DNA of 64,000 nucleotides from REEB506 sp040381035 (GTDB taxonomy: Bacteria; Pseudomonadota; Alphaproteobacteria; Caulobacterales; Aquidulcibacteraceae): assembly GCA_040381035.1 (NCBI GenBank), contig JBEIHY010000005.1, positions 1 through 64,000 of the forward strand, written 5' to 3'. The notes beneath the pieces were generated by a model. The model was not told the origin of the DNA, searched no databases, and saw nothing but the letters and a program-made list of their open reading frames with translations. The translations under genes were made by a program, and so were the position numbers. Shown here piece after piece: positions 50,876 through 59,677 of this stretch (within the stretch, counting starts at the first letter, position 1; each line of letters starts with the position of its first letter).

Positions 50876-52396
50876 ATGACCGTGCCCTCCACCGCCGCCG
50901 CCGTCGCCGCCCGTTTCGGGTTCACGATGCCGCTGCCGGCCACAGGCTGGGCGGCCGGGCGCGCGATCGGCGCCGACCCCATGCCGGCGCACGTCTATCC
51001 CGCCACCGGAGAGCCGATCGGCGCGGTGCAGATCTGCGATGCGGCGGCCGTCGACGAGGCGGTCGGCGCCGCGCGGGTCGCATTCGCCTCCGGGGCCTGG
51101 AGCCGGCGAAGCGTCCAGGAGCGGATCGGCGTGCTGCGGGCCTGCGCCGCGCGCCTGCGCAATGCGGGTGAGGAATTGGCCGCCCTGCAGATGCTGGAAA
51201 CCGGGATCCCGTTCAGCCAGGCGATGACCGGCCATATCCCGCGTATGGCCGAGAATTTCGAGATCTTCGCCGATATCGCGGCGACACAAGCAGGCCGGAC
51301 GTTCCAGCAGGTTCCAGGCTATGTCACGCATACCCTGCGTGCGCCGGTGGGGGTTGCGGCGATCTTCGCCCCCTGGAACGCGCCGCTCGTGCTCTCGAGC
51401 ATGAAGCTGGCCGCCGCCCTTGCGGTGGGCTGCACCGCGGTGATCAAGCCCTCCGAGTACACCCCGTTTTCTGTGTTGCGGATGGTGCAGATCCTGGAAG
51501 AGGCGGGCCTTGCGCCTGGCGTGGTGAATGTCGTCAACGGCCCAGGCGCGATCACCGGACGCGCCTTGAGCGAGCATGAAGACGTCGCCGCCATCGGCTT
51601 CATCGGCGGCACAGAAACCGGCAAGACGATCATGCGCGCGGCCGCCGGGCGCCTTGCCAAAGTGGGCCTGGAGCTTGGCGGAAAATCCGCCAACATCATC
51701 ACCGCCAGCGCCGATCTGGAGGCGGCGGTGGATGGGTCGCTGCTCGCCATCTATACCAGCGCCGGCCAGCAATGCCTTGCCGGTTCGCGGATCTTCTTGG
51801 AACGGGCGATCGCAGCGCCTTTCCTGGACCGGTTCCAAGCCCGCGCCCGCGCCATCCGGCTGGGCTGCCCACTTGATCCGTCCACGGAGATGGGCCCGAT
51901 CGCGCACCCGGCGCATCTGGCGCGGATCCTGGATTTTGTCGCAGCCGCGCGGGCGCAGGGCGCGCAGATCCTGGCGGGCGGGGAGCGCGTCCACGCCATG
52001 GGCCCGGGGCTTTGGCTTGAGCCGATCCTCGCCCTTGCGCCGTCGAACGACCTGACGATCTGCCAGGAGGAGATCTTCGGCCCTTTCGCCACCGTCCAGG
52101 TCGTGGAAACGCTGGATGAGGCGATCGCCCGCGCCAACGACAGCCGCTTCGGCCTCGTGGGCTATGTCTGGGCGCAGGACATCGCCGCCATCATGCGGGT
52201 CACGGATCAATTGGAAACCGGTACGGTATGGGTGAACACGCCCCTGGTGCGCGACTTGCGCGCCCCGTTCGGCGGCTGGAAGCAATCCGGCCTTGGACGC
52301 GACGGACGCGAGGGGTGCATTGATCTCTTCACAGAGGAAAAGGCCGTCATGACGCCGATCGGGCCCGTGCGGATGCGCAAGCTGGGGGCTCCATGA
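50876..52396 (+). CDS. Aldehyde dehydrogenase (HpaE-like NAD(P)-dependent)
   Basis: In this 506-aa aldehyde dehydrogenase superfamily enzyme the oxyanion/NAD region is IFAPWNAPLVLSSMKLAAALAVGCTAVIKPSE near residues 164-195, FIGGTETGK lies near 243, the catalytic Glu is in LELGGKSANII near 264, the catalytic Cys in AGQQCLAGSR near 300, and EEIFGPFATVQ near 400. It resembles 5-carboxymethyl-2-hydroxymuconate semialdehyde dehydrogenases, which act after aromatic ring cleavage; this specificity is inferred. The ATG at 50876 is favoured; an earlier start at 50837 is possible. The stop overlaps the GntR gene by 4 bases. Confidence 0.9.
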   Translation: MTVPSTAAAVAARFGFTMPLPATGWAAGRAIGADPMPAHVYPATGEPIGAVQICDAAAVDEAVGAARVAFASGAWSRRSVQERIGVLRACAARLRNAGEELAALQMLETGIPFSQAMTGHIPRMAENFEIFADIAATQAGRTFQQVPGYVTHTLRAPVGVAAIFAPWNAPLVLSSMKLAAALAVGCTAVIKPSEYTPFSVLRMVQILEEAGLAPGVVNVVNGPGAITGRALSEHEDVAAIGFIGGTETGKTIMRAAAGRLAKVGLELGGKSANIITASADLEAAVDGSLLAIYTSAGQQCLAGSRIFLERAIAAPFLDRFQARARAIRLGCPLDPSTEMGPIAHPAHLARILDFVAAARAQGAQILAGGERVHAMGPGLWLEPILALAPSNDLTICQEEIFGPFATVQVVETLDEAIARANDSRFGLVGYVWAQDIAAIMRVTDQLETGTVWVNTPLVRDLRAPFGGWKQSGLGRDGREGCIDLFTEEKAVMTPIGPVRMRKLGAP

Positions 52397-53151
52397 GGCG
52401 CAGCCACGCCGGCGTGCCGGTCTTTCGCCAGCTCTATCTCGTCCTGGAGCAGCGCATCCGGGATGGCATCCTGCCGCCAGATCATCCGATTCCGGCCGAA
52501 CCCAAACTCGCCGCCGATCACGGCGTCGCCAGGGTCACCGTGCGCCGCGCGCTGGCGCTCCTGGAAAAGGAGGGCCTGGTGGAGCGCCGCCGCGGAATAG
52601 GCACCTTCCCCCGCGCGCGCACCGGAGCCGGCATGCCCGACGGCGGCAGGCTGGACAATCTCGTCACCCTTGGCTTCGCCACGCGGGCGCGCACCCTCGC
52701 CTTCGAGGCCGGCGCCATCGCCCCGCCCTTCGTGGCCGCGGCCTTGGACCTCGCGGCGCTCAATGCCGCCACCCTGCACATCGAGCGCCTGCGCCTGCAT
52801 GAAGGCGAGACCTTCTCGCTTACCAATCTCTGGCTGCCCGAGTCGATCGGCGCGCACCTGGCGCCGGACGACCTCGGCGACCGCACGATCATCGAACTCA
52901 TGGAGGAGCGCGGATTCGCCTCAGCCACCGCCAAGCAGGCCTTGAGCGCGGTGGCCGCCGATCCGCGCACGGCGCAGATCCTAGGCGCCACGCCCGGGGC
53001 GCCGCTTCTGCGGTTGCGCCGCATCGTTTTCAGCGCGCGCGGCGCGCCCCATCTCTATCAACAGAGCCTCTACAGACCCGATCGCTACGAATACAAGATG
53101 GAGCTGAGCCGCGTGCGGACCGCCCCCTCCGGCTGGAGCCACGCGGATTGA
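52393..53151 (+). CDS. GntR-family transcriptional regulator with UTRA ligand domain (HutC subfamily)
   Basis: In this 252-aa protein the N-terminal winged HTH (PKLAADHGVARVTVRRALALLEKEGLVERRRGIGTF, residues ~36-71) is followed by a UTRA effector domain (residues ~90-235, RLHEGETFSLTNLWLP; LRRIVFSARGAPHLYQQSLYRPDRYEYKMEL). HutC-type repressors usually sense a pathway substrate or intermediate. It is coupled to the aldehyde dehydrogenase, hence likely self-regulating the adjacent divergent operons. It is convergent with the racemase-like gene, 5 bases apart. Confidence 0.92.
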   Translation: MRRSHAGVPVFRQLYLVLEQRIRDGILPPDHPIPAEPKLAADHGVARVTVRRALALLEKEGLVERRRGIGTFPRARTGAGMPDGGRLDNLVTLGFATRARTLAFEAGAIAPPFVAAALDLAALNAATLHIERLRLHEGETFSLTNLWLPESIGAHLAPDDLGDRTIIELMEERGFASATAKQALSAVAADPRTAQILGATPGAPLLRLRRIVFSARGAPHLYQQSLYRPDRYEYKMELSRVRTAPSGWSHAD

Positions 53152-53156
53152 TCCAG

Positions 53157-53918
53157 TTACGGATCATTCGTCCCGAGCGCCTCGGCAAGGCGCAGGCGCC
53201 ACCCCTTCGGCATCAGCCCATTTGGCTCCAGTAGGTCGCCGCGCCCGATCGCACGCAACAGGCCCGCCGCCAGCGCGCTGTTGGAGGAGATGACCGGCGG
53301 GAAATCCTTCGGGGGCTTGGCAAGCGCCGAGAGGGAGGCCATCCCAGTTCCGGAAATCAGCACCGCGTCGAGCCCATCCGACGATAGCCGCGATAGCGCC
53401 GACGCTGCTTCGTTGGCGCCGAGGGCATAGATCGCGCGAGTGTCCGTGCTCTTGATGTCGGCGCGGGCGACACCGGCGATCGCAAAGCCTGCGCCCTCCA
53501 GCCAGGCCACGCCCGCGCGCAGCAGATCATCCGGATAGGGCGCCACAAGCCCAATCCGGCGCGCGCCAAGCTGCTGCAGCGCACGCACAATGGCGCCCGC
53601 CGCCGTCAAGACGGGAGCGCCCAGCCGCGCCTGCGCCGCCTCCACGATGGCCGCCTCCCGCGCTGACCCCAGCAGATAGGACGATCCCGTGCAGGCAAAG
53701 CCGAAGGCGTCAAGGCGCAGCACATCATAGGAGGCCAAAGTTGCGTCGAGCCCCTCCAGATAGGCGCACAGGCGCCCGGCAGGGTCTTCAAGGCGGCTGG
53801 TCAGGCGCGTCGCCTGCAGCGAAATCGTCCGAGGCAGGAGGATCGCGCACTCCGCCTCCACGGTGGGATTGGACTGCGGCGTGGCGACGCCGAGCCGCCC
53901 GTCGCGGCCGTAGCTCAT
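53157..53918 (-). CDS. Asp/Glu racemase superfamily protein (maleate isomerase/AMDase-like) with one Cys
   Basis: The 253-aa protein resembles maleate cis-trans isomerases and arylmalonate decarboxylases: GRLGVATPQSNPTVEAE at the N-terminus, FACTGSS with Cys76 at the first catalytic position, GLVAPYPDDL near 123, and LISGTGMASL near 187, where the second catalytic Cys of racemases and isomerases is Gly190. A single-Cys enzyme cannot run the two-base racemase mechanism. A decarboxylase or isomerase variant is plausible, but AMDase keeps the other Cys, so the reaction is open. It overlaps the flavin monooxygenase stop by 4 bases (ATGA), so the two are co-translated. Confidence 0.8.
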   Translation of the reverse strand: MSYGRDGRLGVATPQSNPTVEAECAILLPRTISLQATRLTSRLEDPAGRLCAYLEGLDATLASYDVLRLDAFGFACTGSSYLLGSAREAAIVEAAQARLGAPVLTAAGAIVRALQQLGARRIGLVAPYPDDLLRAGVAWLEGAGFAIAGVARADIKSTDTRAIYALGANEAASALSRLSSDGLDAVLISGTGMASLSALAKPPKDFPPVISSNSALAAGLLRAIGRGDLLEPNGLMPKGWRLRLAEALGTNDP

Positions 53919-55129
53919 GCGATCGCAGCCGCGCGGCGCAATCCCTCAAGCATCGCGCTGCGCATCAGGTGGGCTTTCATGGCTTTGGGAGTCGCCGTCG
54001 TCGCCTGTAAGGCGCCCAGGGCGCGCCTGCGCGCCTCGGGATCGCGCGCCAGCATGCGGGCTCGGTTGGCGTCAGCCTGGGCGATGATGTCCTCGCGCGC
54101 GATTGGAAGGCGGCGTCGCGTATAACGGTCCAGCAGCCGCAGATCCCCGCCCCGAATGATCTCCCGCAGCGTGGCGGTGAGTTCAAACGCATCGTGAATG
54201 CCGCCGTTCATGCCCATCCCGCCGGCGGGGGAATTAATATGCGCGGCATCCCCGGCGAGCGCGACGCGCCCAACGCGATAGGTCTTAACGATGCGCTTGT
54301 GAACGCGATAGGGCCGGCTCTCCAGGATCTCATAGGGCGTGGCCGTGGGCACGATGGCGTTCAGCTTGCGGGCGACCGCACCGGGGGCGAACTCGACCTC
54401 CGGCGCTTCGTCCGTATCCGGATAGAGGTTGACGCGCCAGCAATCCCGCAAGCGCAGGAGACTGAAGTTCGACCCCTCCCGCCAGCAATAATTGACATGA
54501 GAAAGGCCTTCCAAATGATCCTCAAACCGGAAGGGCGTGACAACGAGGAGCGTGGTTTCCGGGTAGGTGTCGCCCTCAAACGCGAGATCAAGCTGGCTGC
54601 GCACGGTGCTGCGCGCGCCATCGGCGCCGATCACGAAGGCGGCATGGATGCGCTTCGGGCCCGAGGGCATTTCCACCGTGGCGAGACAACCGTCCTCGTC
54701 CTGCACGAGCGCCACGAGGCGCGCGCCGCGCAGGATCTCCACCGCCCGCCCGCGCAAAAGCCGCTCGCCAATTAGGCGCACGAGGCGATGCTGTTCGCAC
54801 TGCAGGCGATAGGGATGACGCGTTTCACCTTCCAGAATGGAGAGATCAAACACCGCCCGTGCGCCGGTTTCATGCCAGCGCACCTGCCAGGTCGGCGCGA
54901 TCAATCCCTGCGCCACCAACGGCGCGCCAAGATCCAGTTCATCGAGCTGATCCAGGGTCGGGGGATGGAAGGTGGAGGCGCGCAGATCCATGCCGGGCGC
55001 GTCCTCGGCCTCGACCACGATCGCCTCGATGCCGAACGCTTCGAGCCGCGCGGCGGCGACAAGACCAACAGGTCCTGCCCCCACGATCAGCACGCACGTG
55101 CGCCGATCCGCCTCATGTCTCATCGCCAT
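53915..55129 (-). CDS. FAD-dependent aromatic hydroxylase (class A flavoprotein monooxygenase)
   Basis: The 404-aa PheA/TfdB/MhpA-like monooxygenase has VLIVGAGPVGLVAAARLEAFGI near residues 12-33 (FAD), VIGADGARSTVR (DG motif) near 165, and GDAAHINSPAGGMGMNGGIHDA near 292 (second FAD motif). It has no C-terminal thioredoxin-like domain, so it is of the short form. It would hydroxylate an activated (hydroxylated) aromatic or N-heteroaromatic ring with NAD(P)H and O2. The ATG at 55129 (or 55123) is chosen over a frame extending through the terminator hairpin. It leads the two-gene unit with the racemase-like gene. Confidence 0.88.
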   Translation of the reverse strand: MAMRHEADRRTCVLIVGAGPVGLVAAARLEAFGIEAIVVEAEDAPGMDLRASTFHPPTLDQLDELDLGAPLVAQGLIAPTWQVRWHETGARAVFDLSILEGETRHPYRLQCEQHRLVRLIGERLLRGRAVEILRGARLVALVQDEDGCLATVEMPSGPKRIHAAFVIGADGARSTVRSQLDLAFEGDTYPETTLLVVTPFRFEDHLEGLSHVNYCWREGSNFSLLRLRDCWRVNLYPDTDEAPEVEFAPGAVARKLNAIVPTATPYEILESRPYRVHKRIVKTYRVGRVALAGDAAHINSPAGGMGMNGGIHDAFELTATLREIIRGGDLRLLDRYTRRRLPIAREDIIAQADANRARMLARDPEARRRALGALQATTATPKAMKAHLMRSAMLEGLRRAAAIA

Positions 55130-55173
55130 GGCCACGTCGGTCCCTGCCCCCGATTGCCCCAAAAGTCTACATT

Positions 55174-55208
55174 CCCTTGGCCCCGGGCGCAGAGCCCGGG
55201 GCCAAGGG
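55174..55208 (-). terminator. 15-bp perfect hairpin after the TonB receptor gene
   Basis: CCCTTGGCCCCGGGC (55174-55188) and GCCCGGGGCCAAGGG (55194-55208) are perfectly complementary, with a 5-base loop. The hairpin lies 8 bases after the TonB receptor stop and 45 bases before the monooxygenase start on the same strand. On the minus strand the stem is followed by AATGTAGACTTTTGG, a weak T-run. It probably separates the two transcription units. Confidence 0.7.
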
Positions 55209-55215
55209 GCAAGCC

Positions 55216-57504
55216 TCAGAAGTTCACGCGCGCCTTGAGATTCCACGTACCCGGCCGATCCAGGAACTGGAACGGCGGCAGGAAGGACACTGGATAATTT
55301 TTCTCGGCGCAGTTGCGGCACTCCAGTTGCACCGTGAGATGATCCAGGCCTTTCGGCCGGAAGGCGAGGCTTGCGTTGTATAGCGTCGTTTCCTTCGCCC
55401 AGCTGCCGTCGATCTGATTGGGGGAGCCAGCCGTGCCGATCGCGTAGGGGCCGGTGAATATGACCGTGGCTGACGGCGTCAGATCGCCGAGCGGCAACTC
55501 CACACGATAGGCGCCAGTGAGGTTCACTGTGTATTCCGGCGACCGCAGGGGCCGCGCGATATTGCCCAGCCGGTCAACGAAATTGGCGTTGCAGCCAGGC
55601 AGGTTCGCGACGACCACGCCGGTGCGACAGCGCTGCTGCTGGGCCTGCACGTTTGCGGCGATGTTCTCGTAGCGCGCGCGCTGGAGACCGGCGGCGAGAT
55701 CGATCGTCAGGTTGCGGGTGGGCCGGGCGCTGGCCTCGATCTCTAGGCCGTAATTCTTCAGATCCGCCGGGTTCGTGGTGGTGGAGACCGGGCCGGTAGT
55801 GGTCGCGATCTGGGCCGGGATCTGGATATCGTCCGTCATCGCGTAGAACGCCGTCACATTGGCGCGCAGGCGATTATCAAACAGGTTTGCGCGGAAACCC
55901 GTTTCGTAGGACAAGATCTTTTCAGGCTTGAAAGGGATGAAGAGATTGTTGGCCAGCGCCCGCGCCGGCCAGCCACCTGACTTGAACCCTCGCGTCGCGG
56001 AGATGAACAGCATTGTCGCGTCGTTGGGCGACCAGCTCAGCGCGGCGCGCGGCGTCCATTCCTTCTGGTTGAGCGAGATGGGCAGGCCGGCGGCGACAAT
56101 CCCGGCGGTGGAAAGCGCTGCGCCCGCCGCGCCCGGATTGCGGTCGATCTTGAAGGTCTTGCTTTCATCCGTGTACCGCACGCCCAAAGTTGCCGTCAGC
56201 GTGGGGACAATCTTGAAGTCGGACTGCGCATAGACGGCCTTTGCATCTGTGGTGTTGACCATGAGGCGATCGCCGCTGACCGTAAAGGCGAGTGTCGTCA
56301 GGTTGGTGGCGGCATTGGCGAAATCCGTGAAATTGTTCTCCTTGATGTAATAGAATCCGGCGACGTAGTTCAGGCGCCCGTCTGCGGTCTCGCCATCGTA
56401 TTTGATCTCTTGGCTCACCTGTTCGTGGCGGCCCTGGTTGGCCAGCGGGTTGAAGCCGCGGGTGGAGCTTACACGCGGCAATTCCCCGCCGCTGTCGATC
56501 AGGAATTCCTGCTTGGTTTCGCGCCAACCGGTGATCGATTGCAGCGTGCCGGGGCCGACATCCCATTTCAAATTCGCGCTCAACGCCGAGGTCTTGGCCA
56601 CGTTGTCGGGCCCATAGCCGGCCTTGGCGCCGGTGAAGGTCCCGACCAGGGCGCCCTGCTGGATCCGGTTGTTGACCAGACGCTCATCCAGCGCCTTGTT
56701 GTAGACGTTGAGGAAGTTCGTGTTCTGATCGCTGGTGTATTCAGCGATGAAATCGAACGTCAGTGTCGGCGTCGGCAGGACGCGCGCGGCCGCGCGCAGG
56801 CCCCAACTGTCTTGAGAATTGAACTGCCGGCCGGTCGAAACCTGGCGCGCATAGCCATCGTCCGTCACCATGAAGCCGGAGAATTTCGTCCGGAAGGTGG
56901 AGCCGAACGGCAGGTCGATCGAGGCGCGCAGCTGGCGGCGCTCGAACTCACCGATGCCGCCTTCGATATAGCCGCCGCGGGCCTCACCCGGCTTGCGCAG
57001 GATCACGTTGATCGCGCCGCCGGTGGTGTTGCGGCCGAAAAGAGTGCCCTGCGGACCGCGCAGCACCTCGATCCGCTCCACGTCAAAGAGCGCGAAATTA
57101 TTGGCGTTCTGGCGGGAGATATAGACATCGTCGACATAGGTGCCCACCGGCACATCAAAGGTAGCGATCGATTCTCCGTTGCCGAGGCCGCGCAGATAAT
57201 AGCTCGACGAGGTGCCCACGCCCACATTCATGTTGCCAGCAAGGTTCGGCACATTGCGGATGAGGTCATAGGTGTCGGAGATCTGCTTCGATTGCAGCGT
57301 GTCGGCGCCGAACACGGAGACCGCGAGCGGCACCTTCTGAAGCCGCTCCTCGCGGCGCTGGGCCGTGACGATGACCTCCTGCACGGTATCGGCGTTCGCC
57401 TTGGGCGGCGTGGGCTTTTGCGCCGGAGCCTGGGCGCCAGCCGCTCCAGCCCCCATCGCCAAGGCCGCCGCAGTAAGCAGGTGCGCTCTGAACATCGATT
57501 TCAT
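55216..57504 (-). CDS. TonB-dependent outer membrane receptor
   Basis: In this 762-aa protein a signal peptide (residues 1-24, ending AAGAQA) is followed by a TonB-box-like EVIVTAQRREERLQKVPLAVSVF and a plug domain (residues ~50-160, YYLRGLGNGESIATFDVPVGTYVDDVYI; RGPQGTLFGRNTTGGAIN). A 22-strand-type barrel closes with the terminal aromatic RVNF. It takes up a large or scarce substrate across the outer membrane using TonB energy. The closest style is the CirA/FecA-like group expanded in sphingomonads and Caulobacterales for aromatic or glycan-derived nutrients. GGAGG precedes the ATG. It lies 42 bases after the cupin gene, so it may be the last gene of that operon. Confidence 0.93.
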   Translation of the reverse strand: MKSMFRAHLLTAAALAMGAGAAGAQAPAQKPTPPKANADTVQEVIVTAQRREERLQKVPLAVSVFGADTLQSKQISDTYDLIRNVPNLAGNMNVGVGTSSSYYLRGLGNGESIATFDVPVGTYVDDVYISRQNANNFALFDVERIEVLRGPQGTLFGRNTTGGAINVILRKPGEARGGYIEGGIGEFERRQLRASIDLPFGSTFRTKFSGFMVTDDGYARQVSTGRQFNSQDSWGLRAAARVLPTPTLTFDFIAEYTSDQNTNFLNVYNKALDERLVNNRIQQGALVGTFTGAKAGYGPDNVAKTSALSANLKWDVGPGTLQSITGWRETKQEFLIDSGGELPRVSSTRGFNPLANQGRHEQVSQEIKYDGETADGRLNYVAGFYYIKENNFTDFANAATNLTTLAFTVSGDRLMVNTTDAKAVYAQSDFKIVPTLTATLGVRYTDESKTFKIDRNPGAAGAALSTAGIVAAGLPISLNQKEWTPRAALSWSPNDATMLFISATRGFKSGGWPARALANNLFIPFKPEKILSYETGFRANLFDNRLRANVTAFYAMTDDIQIPAQIATTTGPVSTTTNPADLKNYGLEIEASARPTRNLTIDLAAGLQRARYENIAANVQAQQQRCRTGVVVANLPGCNANFVDRLGNIARPLRSPEYTVNLTGAYRVELPLGDLTPSATVIFTGPYAIGTAGSPNQIDGSWAKETTLYNASLAFRPKGLDHLTVQLECRNCAEKNYPVSFLPPFQFLDRPGTWNLKARVNF

Positions 57505-57546
57505 CCCGTCCTCCCTCAAAATACGCGCCCAGGCTCGGGCCCCTCT

Positions 57547-58386
57547 TCACCAGCATTGCGTGCCCGAAGGCGTTTCGCGAACGATGCCGGCCAACTCCTC
57601 GGGAACCATGGGCTGATAGTCCGGGTTCCACTTGAACGTTTTCGGCGCGTCGACATAGGTCGTCGTCAGGCCGCCGCCCTTGGTGCGGAAAAAATAAAGA
57701 TTGCCTGTCAGCGTGCCATAGGGCCCGTGGGGAATGCCGGGCGGGCGCCAGAAATAGGCCCCAGGGCGCATCACGCCGCGATCGCCGTGGGATTCACCGG
57801 CCAGGAGATACATCTCCTCTACGACCGGATGCACCTCCGACCGCTGCGCCCAACGGATCGCCATGGTGGCGAGCAGCCAGGATTGCTCTTGCGTATCGGG
57901 ATCCTTGTAGAGCATCTTGCGCCCGGCGCCGGGGGGAAATTCCGGGTGAAAATTACCTGCATACGGAACGTCATAGGCGTCGAGCCTGCGCACAAGGCGG
58001 CGCTCTTCCACCGCGCCTGCGCTGGCCAGCGGGGCCGGCAGGGCCGAACAAAACCAAAGCGCCACCGCGCCCTGCGGCGCAGCCCGCTTGTTGGTGACAA
58101 TGCCTTGCGGCCAATGGGCGTAGTTGAGGTGGCCAAAACGCTCACCGTCGATCTCCAAGGCGCCATCCAGCACGAGGAATTCCTCGTCCATGGCGAAGGA
58201 TCGCGGGCCTGAAGGCCCCTTCCAGCCGGCGGGAAACCGCACCAGCACGCTCGCCGCGTCGGTTTCATCGTCCCGGGAGAGGATCTTCGCCTCTACACCC
58301 GGGGCGACGCCCCAAAGATCATGGGGGGTCCAGGCCAGCGCCTGGGATTGAATGAATTCGATCCACGGCCGCGCCATCGCGATCAT
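57547..58386 (-). CDS. Two-domain cupin protein (DUF4437-like)
   Basis: The 279-aa protein has two cupin folds. Domain 1 (~25-130) has FAMDEEFLVLDGALEIDGE; domain 2 (~150-260) has the metal-binding pattern EVHPVVEEMYLLAGE and PPGIPHGPYG, with His, Glu and His ligands in order. It could be a ring-cleaving dioxygenase, isomerase or hydrolase; bicupins often oxidise aromatics, but no substrate can be given. It overlaps the 96-aa gene by 4 bases (ATGA). An alternative start at 58377 would remove three residues. Confidence 0.75.
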   Translation of the reverse strand: MIAMARPWIEFIQSQALAWTPHDLWGVAPGVEAKILSRDDETDAASVLVRFPAGWKGPSGPRSFAMDEEFLVLDGALEIDGERFGHLNYAHWPQGIVTNKRAAPQGAVALWFCSALPAPLASAGAVEERRLVRRLDAYDVPYAGNFHPEFPPGAGRKMLYKDPDTQEQSWLLATMAIRWAQRSEVHPVVEEMYLLAGESHGDRGVMRPGAYFWRPPGIPHGPYGTLTGNLYFFRTKGGGLTTTYVDAPKTFKWNPDYQPMVPEELAGIVRETPSGTQCW

Positions 58387-58673
58387 CCCCTCCCCGGCAG
58401 GGCTTCAGCGCGCAGCGGCGCCTTGGCGTCGCCGCACTCCGTCAGCACACGCATCAAACGTGCGACCGCTTCCTCGGCGGCGGCGGCGCTTTCGCCCCGA
58501 CCCGCAGCCTCCGCCGCGACGATCGCATCCATGTCGATCAGTCCCGCCCGCATCAGGGCCGCCTCCAGCGCCATGCGGCGCGCCCGCTCCACATGCAGCT
58601 GCTGGGCAAGCTCGAACACGAGGCCGGCCAGCTTGTCCTGGATCGGATCGCGCAGCAGGACGAGATCGCTCAT
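58383..58673 (-). CDS. Unknown 96-aa helical protein
   Basis: This is a small, Ala/Leu-rich, predicted all-helical protein (LVLLRDPIQDKLAGLVFELAQ, then ARRMALEAALMRAGLIDMDAI), with a C-terminal tail PLRAEALPGRG. I recognise no family. It resembles small subunits or chaperones for metalloenzymes: its gene is exactly coupled by 4-base overlaps to a methyltransferase upstream and a cupin downstream, and the reading frame shows normal high-GC codon use. The ATG at 58673 fits the overlap; an earlier start at 58715 would intrude into the methyltransferase. Confidence 0.6.
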   Translation of the reverse strand: MSDLVLLRDPIQDKLAGLVFELAQQLHVERARRMALEAALMRAGLIDMDAIVAAEAAGRGESAAAAEEAVARLMRVLTECGDAKAPLRAEALPGRG

Positions 58674-59677
58674 GCCGGCGCCTCCGCCGCCATCACCGCC
58701 CACGGGAAATGCCAATCCTGCCGCGCGGGCCAGGAAAGCGTCTCCAACATCCCGCCGCCGCGCTCATCGAAGGCAAAGCGCCGGGGCCGGACCAATCCCG
58801 CCGCCTGCGCCATCGCATCCAGATCGGAGCACAGCATCGGGGCCATGAAGGGCTCGTTGTTGCGCACGCCATGCTCCAGCACGCACAGATCGCGCAAGGG
58901 ATCCCCCGTCAGCTGGAAATCCAGGAACCGAAGCGCGCCCCCGGGCGCAAGCATGCGGCGCGACTCGCCATAGACCGCCGCCAGCACATCAATCGGAAGC
59001 TCGTGGATCAACATGGTGGAGGTGACGAGATCGGCGCCGCCGGCCTCAAGTCCCGCGGCGGCCACATTCGCTTGCACAAACCGCATGTTCGCAAGGCCCA
59101 TCGCCTGCGCCCGCGCCGCTGCCATGGCGAGGCAGGGCGCGGAAAGATCCACCCCGATCACCTCCGCATCCGGGAACGCCTTCGCCAGCGCCCAGGCCGA
59201 TTTGCCAAAGCCGCAGCCGAGATCGATGATCCGCCGGTAGCGGCGCTTCGGGATCGCGGTTTCGGCAAAGAGGGTGTGGAACCGGTAATCGTCATTCTCC
59301 CCCAGCATGACGAGCTTTGCGCCAAGGGCATAAACATCCGCCGCCCGCGGCGCGGTGAGGCCGCCGGGCTGCAGGTGGATATCCCATTCCGCATACCAGT
59401 CCGGGGCCGCAAGGTCCGGATCAAGATACAGCGCGCCATGCGCCGCATGCTCTGGATCCGGCAGATCAGCGACCATATCCTGCACGCTGCGCCAAAGCAT
59501 CTTCTGGGCCCCGCGCTCGACGAAGGCGAACCAGGGATAGACCGGCGCGCCATGGGCGCGGCGCGCGACATCGCCCGGCCCGGACGCCGCATCCCGAAGT
59601 GCGGGAAAGAGATCGCGCGCCCAGCCCTTGCGCAGGGCGAGTACGAAATCCAGCCGCGCCTCGCCCGCCCCGCTCAT
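58670..59677 (-). CDS. SAM-dependent class I methyltransferase
   Basis: The 335-aa protein has the Rossmann-like SAM domain from ~140 to 290: motif I IIDLGCGFGKSAW at 150-162, VIGVDLSAPCLAMA around 174, STMLIHELP near 219-227, and motif-like PGGALRFLDFQL near 243. The N-terminal ~130 residues (GALYLDPDLAAPDWYAEWDIHLQPGG) are unlike simple small-molecule methyltransferases and could bind a specific substrate. It may methylate an intermediate of the catabolic pathway or a carboxylate. The gene overlaps its upstream and downstream neighbours by 4 bases each. Confidence 0.83.
   Translation of the reverse strand: MSGAGEARLDFVLALRKGWARDLFPALRDAASGPGDVARRAHGAPVYPWFAFVERGAQKMLWRSVQDMVADLPDPEHAAHGALYLDPDLAAPDWYAEWDIHLQPGGLTAPRAADVYALGAKLVMLGENDDYRFHTLFAETAIPKRRYRRIIDLGCGFGKSAWALAKAFPDAEVIGVDLSAPCLAMAAARAQAMGLANMRFVQANVAAAGLEAGGADLVTSTMLIHELPIDVLAAVYGESRRMLAPGGALRFLDFQLTGDPLRDLCVLEHGVRNNEPFMAPMLCSDLDAMAQAAGLVRPRRFAFDERGGGMLETLSWPARQDWHFPWAVMAAEAPA

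Noticed and set aside
53157..55129. Assigning the monooxygenase plus racemase-like pair as NicC/NicE of nicotinate degradation
   Set aside because: The racemase-like protein lacks one of the two cysteines needed by maleate isomerase, and no NicX-, NicD- or NicF-type gene is present, so a direct Nic assignment is not supported.
56410..58212. 600-codon plus-strand open frame
   Set aside because: It is antisense to the TonB receptor and the cupin gene, both with strong family motifs and Shine-Dalgarno sequences; no domain is recognisable in the antisense frame.
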